DNA of 64,000 nucleotides from Dactylosporangium aurantiacum (GTDB lineage: Bacteria; Actinomycetota; Actinomycetes; Mycobacteriales; Micromonosporaceae): contig NZ_JNYJ01000003.1 in the NCBI RefSeq assembly GCF_000716715.1, positions 124,001-188,000 on the forward strand, written 5' to 3'. Shown one piece after another: positions 59,416 to 64,000 of this stretch. The position numbers and the translations under genes were made by a program. The stretch's first letter is position 1; every line of letters starts with the position of its first letter. The notes beneath the pieces are model-generated. The model had not been told where the DNA came from. It saw only the letters and a list, made by a program, of their open reading frames with translations, and ran no database searches.

Positions 59416-60833
59416 GCCTGCTCATCGGGGACATCGTGACCCTCGCCGCGCTGACCGTGCCCCGGCAGACGGCCGCCACCCTCGGTCCCGACGCGCTGAC
59501 GTTCGCCGAGCTCGACACGGCCGCCAACCGGACCGCGAACGCCCTCGCCGGGCACGGCGTCGGCGCCGGTGACGTCGTGCTGTGGTGCGCCGCGCTGACC
59601 CTGCGCTCGCTGGACGTGTTCGTCGCCTGCGCCCGGCTCGGCGCCGTGTTCGCCCCGCTCAACCCCGGGCTGCCGGAGCCCGAGCGCGACGCCGTCCGGC
59701 GGTATCTGGACCCGCGGCTCGTGCTGTCGGACCAGCGGTGGCGGGAGGCGGACGTCGTACACCACGCGACGCTGGACGGCGGCGCGAGCACCTTCGCGCG
59801 CCGGCCGGTCGACGACCGCGCCCCGCACATCGTCTACCTCACCAGCGGCAGCACCGGCACGCCGAAGGGCGCGCTGGTCAGCCATCGGGCGAGCTGGCTG
59901 CGGTCGGCACCGGGCGGCGGCACGTTCACCAGCGGCCTGCGCGGCCCCGGCGGCGTGGTGTGCACGTTCCCCCTGTACCACTACGGCGGCTGGCACTACG
60001 TGATGGAGGCCTGGCAGCACCGCACCGCCGTGCACCTGGTCCCCCGCGCCGACGCCGGCTCCGTGATCGACGTGGTCCAGCGGCGGCGCCCCTCGGCGCT
60101 GTACTGCATCCCGGCCGTCTGGGAGCGGCTGCTGGACCCCGAGCACCACCGCGCCGACCTGCGCTCGCTGCTGCACGCCGACACGGGCACCTCCGCCGTC
60201 GCGGCCGACCTCGTCGAGCGGATCAAGGCCCGGCTCCCCGGCACGACCACGACCATCCTGTACGGCTCCACCGAGGCCGGGCGGATGGCCGCCCTGCACG
60301 ACCACGACCTGGCCCGCAAGCCCGGCAGCGTCGGGCGGCCCGCGACCCCGAACGCGCTGTGGCTGGCCGCCGACGGCGAGGTCTGCGTCGCGGGCCCCGC
60401 CCTCATGGACGGCTACCTCGGCGCCGCCCCGCTCACCGGCGAGTACCGCTCCGGCGACCTCGGCCACCTCGACGAGGAGGGCTACCTGTTCCTGACCGGC
60501 CGCACCCGCGAGGTCATCCGCACCGGCGGCGAGTCCGTCGGCCCCGCCGAGGTCGAGCACGCGCTGCGTGACCTGCCGGGCGTCCTCGACGTCGCGGTCG
60601 TCGGCCTGCCCGACGCCACCTGGGGCGAGGTCGTGTGCGCGGTGTTCGTCCTGCCCGACGGCGCCCCACCGCCGACGGTGGCGCAGGTCCGCTCCCATGT
60701 GGACGGCCGGCTCGCCGGGTTCAAGGTGCCCCGCCGGGTCGCGACGGCGGCGACGATCCCGCGGACCCCGGCGACCGGCCAGATCCAGCGCGGCCGGCTG
60801 CGCGAGCTGCTCACCGGCCCGCCGGTCCGCTGA
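59412..60833 (+). CDS. AMP-forming acyl-CoA synthetase/ligase
   Basis: 473 residues; ATG 59412 overlaps the dehydrogenase stop (ATGA). Signature motifs: IVYLTSGSTGTPKGALVSHR (P-loop), TTTILYGSTEAGRMAALHDH, GEYRSGDLGHLDEEGYLFLT, GRTREVIRTGGESVGPAEVE (hinge), and a C-terminal lysine region PRTPATGQIQRGRLREL. The final catalytic Lys position (usually PRTxxGKIxR) reads TGQIQR, with Gln in place of Lys, which would impair adenylation if the alignment holds. Substrate unknown; likely the acid handled with the dehydrogenase and ferredoxin oxidoreductase. Confidence 0.9.
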   Translation: MSLLIGDIVTLAALTVPRQTAATLGPDALTFAELDTAANRTANALAGHGVGAGDVVLWCAALTLRSLDVFVACARLGAVFAPLNPGLPEPERDAVRRYLDPRLVLSDQRWREADVVHHATLDGGASTFARRPVDDRAPHIVYLTSGSTGTPKGALVSHRASWLRSAPGGGTFTSGLRGPGGVVCTFPLYHYGGWHYVMEAWQHRTAVHLVPRADAGSVIDVVQRRRPSALYCIPAVWERLLDPEHHRADLRSLLHADTGTSAVAADLVERIKARLPGTTTTILYGSTEAGRMAALHDHDLARKPGSVGRPATPNALWLAADGEVCVAGPALMDGYLGAAPLTGEYRSGDLGHLDEEGYLFLTGRTREVIRTGGESVGPAEVEHALRDLPGVLDVAVVGLPDATWGEVVCAVFVLPDGAPPPTVAQVRSHVDGRLAGFKVPRRVATAATIPRTPATGQIQRGRLRELLTGPPVR

Positions 60834-60849
60834 GCGCGGACCGGCGGGC
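60817..60849. terminator. Bidirectional hairpin terminator spanning a stop codon
   Basis: Arms of 14 bp (GCCCGCCGGTCCGC and complement) surround the loop TGAGC, which contains the TGA stop of the acyl-CoA synthetase. It lies 9 bp before the end of the convergent FxsT-like gene, so it serves both. Confidence 0.8.
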
Positions 60850-60857
60850 GCGGCGGG

Positions 60858-63800
60858 TCAGATCGGGTGCGGGTCCAGGACCCGGTGCAGGAACCGGCCC
60901 TCCTGCAGCGCCTTGACCGCCGGGTGCGCCTCGCCGAGGGCGGCGGCGAGGTCGGCGACGACCTGCGGGTCGGCGGCCCTGGTGCCGTCGGCCGGCTCCA
61001 TCAGGGTGGCGTTCGCGCGGGCCCGCAGCGCGTCGGGGTGCCTGGCGCCGAGCACCTCCGCGGTCAGGGCCGCGACCGGGCCGGCGATCGCCACCGCCTC
61101 CTCGGCGCGGTCCTGCTCGTGCAGGATGATCGCCCGGTTCATCCGTGCCGCGAGGAGAAACGGGTGCCGGTCGTGGAGGGCGTCGGTGAGCCCGGCGCAG
61201 GCCGCCTCCGCGGCCGCCAGGGCGGCGTCGAGGTCGCCGCGCGCCCGCTCGATCGCGGACAGGTTGTTGTCGCAGACGAGGGTGTGCGGATGCGTGGAGC
61301 CGAGCAGCCGGGTGTACTCGGTGCGCACCGCCTCCGTCTCGGCCCGCGCCGTGTCGATCCGCCCCACCGACAGCAGGTTGGTCGCGCGGCTCAGCCGGCA
61401 GGCGAGGGTCTCCGGGTGCTCCGCGCCGAACTGGCGATCCAGGGCCTCGTAGCACTCGTCCAGGATCGGCTGGGCGTCACCGGCCCGGCCGGCGCTGCGG
61501 ATCGACACGGCGAGGTTGACCCGGGCCCCGAGGGTCCACACCGACTCCGTGCCCCGGATGTCGGTGTAGCCGGCCACGACCTCGTTGAGCAGCGCGATGG
61601 ACCGGTCGTAGTCGCCGAGCTCGCGCAGGTCCCGGGCGAGGGAGCCCTGCGAGAACAGGGTGAAGAACGTGCGGCGGCCCAGGACCCGCTCGCGGCGCTG
61701 GATCACCAGCTCGTCCTGCTCCCGGGCGAGGTCGAAGTGCCCGGCGAGGCGCAGCGACGAGGCCAGGTTGTGCTGCGCGGCCAGGGTCCGCGGGTACTCC
61801 TCGCCGTACTCCTGCGACCAGGTCGCGAACGTGGTGCGGTCGCGCTCCATCGCCTGCCCGTAGTGGCCGAGGGCGCGCAGGTCGGCACCGAGGCCGCCGG
61901 CCGTCATCAGGGTGTCGGCGCCGGCCTCGCCGAGCAGGTCGGTCTGCTGGCGCAGCGTCTCGGTGTCCAGGGCGAGCGCCTCCTGGACCCGGCCGAGCTC
62001 GCGCAGCGCGTTGGCGTGGTTGAACTGCGCCCGCAGCAGCGGCACCAGCAGCCGCTCCCGTGCCGCCGGGTCCGTGGTGGCCTGCAGCCGGGTCCGCCAC
62101 GCCGCCTCGATCCGCTTGGCCAGGGCGTGGCTCTGGTCGACGGAGCCGCGGATCCACACGTACCGGATGCGGTCGACCATCAGCTCCAGCACGGCCGGCT
62201 CGTCGGAGGCCAGCGCGATCTCGAACAGCGACCCGGTCCGCGACTCCGCCAGGTGCGGCCAGAGCATCCGGTACCGGTCCCAGGTGGTCGCGTTGTCCAC
62301 GTCGTCCTCGGGCCGCACGGCGACGAAGACCCGCAGCACGTCGCGTTGCGTCTCCTCGACCCGCTCCGGCGACATCCGGCCGCGCACGACGTTCTGCAGG
62401 ATCCGGTGCACCTGGATGCGGCGGGCGCCGTTGTCGAGCTTGAGCAGGGCCAGCCGGTTGAGCTGCTGGATGAGCTTGGCGGCGCTGGGGCGGCGCAGCA
62501 GGGTCGCGTCGACGCGGCGCAGCAGGTCGAGCATCGCGTTGTTGTTCAGCAGGTCCAGGGCGATGTCGGGGGCGAGCACGGAGCAGATCTCCAGCAGCCG
62601 GTAGGCGGCGGGCGAGCTCTCCTCGAGCTGGTTGAGCGACACGTCCCACACCGCGTTGACCGTGGCGTCGGTCTCGCCGGCGGCGATCTGCTCGCGGTAC
62701 TGCGCCGGGGTCGTGCCGCTGGAGGCCAGCAGCGCGCCGCCGACCGCGACCGCGATCGGCAGGTCGCCGAGCAGCTCGGCGATCTGGCCGGCCTCCGCGT
62801 CGGAGATGGTCTTGACGCGGCGGCGCAGGTGCGCCTTGCTCTCCTCGCGGGTGAACACGTCGACAGCGATCGCCTCGGCGCTGTCGCCCCAGGTCTGGTT
62901 GCGGGTCGTGGCGATCACGTGGCCGTGGCCGCCGGAGGGCAGGAAGCGCTCGATGTCGGCGAACTCGTCGACGTTGTCGAAGACGATCAGCCAGCGGGCG
63001 TACTCGGTGGTGCGGCTCAGCGCCTCCTGCACGGCGCGGATGCCCAGCTCCACGTTCTGCTGGCGGGGCAGGCCCATGCGCTCGCCGAGGTCGGCGAAGG
63101 CGGTGTCGATGAGCACCTTGGGCTCGGCGTTGATCCAGTAGACGAGGTCGTAGGCGGCGCCGAAGCGGTGCACGTACTCCAGCGCCACCTGGGTCTTGCC
63201 GACGCCGCCGAGCCCGTACAGCACGGCCAGCGCCGGCGCCCCGGGACGGGACTGGCGCAGCGCCACGCGCAGCGCGTTGAGCGTCGCGTCGCGGCCGGTG
63301 AACTGGACGTTGGCGACCGGCGCGTTGGTGACGTCCGGGCCGCGGCCCGGGTAGCGGCCGGCGACGCCGTCGGGGTTCGCGCCGGCGTCCAGGGCCGGCC
63401 GGCCCAGCAGCGCGGTGATCTTCGCGATGGCCTCCCGGGCCGGCAGGCCGGACAGGAACACCGAGGAATCGGCGGCGATGCCGGGCAGCGGCGGGGTCTC
63501 GTCGACGTAGACGGCGAGCGCCCCCTCGGCCAGCGGCAGGCCGGCCTCCACGTAGGACGACGACGCGATGATCAGCGAGCGCGGCGGGCGGGCGGACCGC
63601 TCCGCCTGCGCGGGGTCGAGCACGGTGACGCCGATCGCGGCGAGGAGCCGCTCCATCCACTCGTGCCACACCTGGTCCCGCGGGGCGTGCCGCAGCACGA
63701 CCCCGGCGGTGCGCACGACCTGCTTGCGCTGGAACCGCTCGCGCCAGCGCATCCGCAGCGCGTCGTCGAGCTTCGGCATGGAGGTGACCTTGCCGTCGGT

Positions 63801-64000
63801 GATCGCCGCGGTGATGTTCTCGTACGCGGTGAGCAGCGACGTCTTCGCCCCGCGCTGGTCGCCGAAGGTCGCGAGCGTCTCCTCGTAGGCGTACCAGGCC
63901 AGGTAGGGCACCTCGACGTCGAACCAGTAGCGGTCGCGCTCGGCCTCGGTCAGCCCGCTGGGCAGCCCGGCGAAGCGCAGCATCGCGTGCGAGCGCCCGG
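60858..64000 (-). CDS. FxsT-like STAND/TPR protein of an FxSxx-COOH system (5' end outside window)
   Basis: 1041 residues from an internal ATG at 63983 plus open frame to the right edge, so the true start is outside. The visible N-terminal part (WFDVEVPYLAWYAYEETLATF, then MPKLDDALRMRWRERF) matches the end of the MinD-like ATPase found in FxsT. A TIR-like segment follows at about 90-195. The STAND NTPase has Walker A GLGGVGKT at 257-264, VIFDN-like LIVFDNVDEF and VIATTRNQTW. TPR/helical repeats fill about 640-1030 (for example NHANALRELGRVQEALALD). Known family: the FxSxx-COOH peptide systems with FxsA peptide, FxsB radical SAM, FxsC and FxsT. Those partners would lie to the right. Confidence 0.8.
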   Translation of the reverse strand, partial: GRSHAMLRFAGLPSGLTEAERDRYWFDVEVPYLAWYAYEETLATFGDQRGAKTSLLTAYENITAAITDGKVTSMPKLDDALRMRWRERFQRKQVVRTAGVVLRHAPRDQVWHEWMERLLAAIGVTVLDPAQAERSARPPRSLIIASSSYVEAGLPLAEGALAVYVDETPPLPGIAADSSVFLSGLPAREAIAKITALLGRPALDAGANPDGVAGRYPGRGPDVTNAPVANVQFTGRDATLNALRVALRQSRPGAPALAVLYGLGGVGKTQVALEYVHRFGAAYDLVYWINAEPKVLIDTAFADLGERMGLPRQQNVELGIRAVQEALSRTTEYARWLIVFDNVDEFADIERFLPSGGHGHVIATTRNQTWGDSAEAIAVDVFTREESKAHLRRRVKTISDAEAGQIAELLGDLPIAVAVGGALLASSGTTPAQYREQIAAGETDATVNAVWDVSLNQLEESSPAAYRLLEICSVLAPDIALDLLNNNAMLDLLRRVDATLLRRPSAAKLIQQLNRLALLKLDNGARRIQVHRILQNVVRGRMSPERVEETQRDVLRVFVAVRPEDDVDNATTWDRYRMLWPHLAESRTGSLFEIALASDEPAVLELMVDRIRYVWIRGSVDQSHALAKRIEAAWRTRLQATTDPAARERLLVPLLRAQFNHANALRELGRVQEALALDTETLRQQTDLLGEAGADTLMTAGGLGADLRALGHYGQAMERDRTTFATWSQEYGEEYPRTLAAQHNLASSLRLAGHFDLAREQDELVIQRRERVLGRRTFFTLFSQGSLARDLRELGDYDRSIALLNEVVAGYTDIRGTESVWTLGARVNLAVSIRSAGRAGDAQPILDECYEALDRQFGAEHPETLACRLSRATNLLSVGRIDTARAETEAVRTEYTRLLGSTHPHTLVCDNNLSAIERARGDLDAALAAAEAACAGLTDALHDRHPFLLAARMNRAIILHEQDRAEEAVAIAGPVAALTAEVLGARHPDALRARANATLMEPADGTRAADPQVVADLAAALGEAHPAVKALQEGRFLHRVLDPHPI

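Noticed and set aside
1..64000. tRNA, rRNA, transposase, integrase or attachment sites
   Set aside because: No cloverleaf-like sequences with a TTCGA loop and acceptor stem were convincing by eye, and no transposase or recombinase protein was seen. A covariance-model scan would be needed to exclude a tRNA.

Overview
The window is very GC-rich actinomycete DNA with frequent GTG starts, translationally coupled ATGA/GTGA gene overlaps and many gene families typical of filamentous Actinobacteria: WXG100, a SARP regulator, several AfsR/STAND NTPases, PadR, WYL and ROK regulators, cbtBA and an FxsT-like protein. A Micromonosporaceae relative (Actinoplanes or Dactylosporangium-like) fits best, but this is a judgement from gene style and not from a search. 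I see no rRNA, tRNA, transposase, phage gene or CRISPR array.

Layout. 1-7 kb: the end of a WXG100-type protein, then a leftward operon of YbaB-like protein, cupin, a large CHAT-protease/STAND-NTPase/TPR protein and a small unrecognised partner. 7-9.7 kb: a membrane protein, a cobalamin riboswitch with cbtB-cbtA, and a zinc-ribbon protein. 9.7-15.5 kb: a PadR/membrane-protein pair, a DNA glycosylase gene broken by one in-frame TAG, a WYL regulator, an AraC/GyrI-type regulator and a decayed beta-propeller gene. 15.7-22.5 kb: a 40-residue peptide, a subtilase without signal peptide, two small unrecognised proteins (one with nine cysteines), an HTH-STAND-TPR protein and a divergent pair of unrecognised genes; this is the strongest candidate for an undescribed system. 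22.5-32.9 kb: a lipoprotein with a duplicated relic of its 3' end, an ArsR/SRPBCC module with a perfect palindromic operator, DUF488, a PadR/permease module, and relics of an Hsp70-WD40 gene and of a LacI regulator.

33-39.5 kb: a methyltransferase, an AfsR-like remnant, a GlnR-like regulator, a small secreted protein and a full-length SARP/AfsR regulator. 39.6-45 kb: a surface-glycan or specialised-metabolite module (PaaK-like adenylating enzyme, ATP-grasp ligase, GT2 glycosyltransferase, NDP-sugar epimerase, membrane protein). 45-50.7 kb: a CHASE3-HAMP-GAF histidine kinase, a membrane-anchored Hsp70-like protein and a ROK regulator. 50.7-60.8 kb: two catabolic modules, one with class II aldolase, amidohydrolase and GntR, the other with a 2-oxoacid:ferredoxin oxidoreductase (C-A-B), GntR and ferredoxin, divergent from an alcohol dehydrogenase and an acyl-CoA synthetase. 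60.9-64 kb: the 3' part of an FxsT-like STAND/TPR protein that runs off the right edge.

Two themes stand out. Four full-size or nearly full-size STAND/TPR proteins (1395-5792, 18622-21240, 36756-39551, 60858-64000), plus a remnant at 34012-34941, lie in one window, two of them beside proteases or small orphan genes, as in actinobacterial conflict or signalling loci. Gene decay is also common: DNA glycosylase, propeller, Hsp70-WD40, LacI, lipoprotein tail and a fragment at 33.8-34.0 kb all carry visible frameshifts or stops, which marks the left half as a turnover zone.
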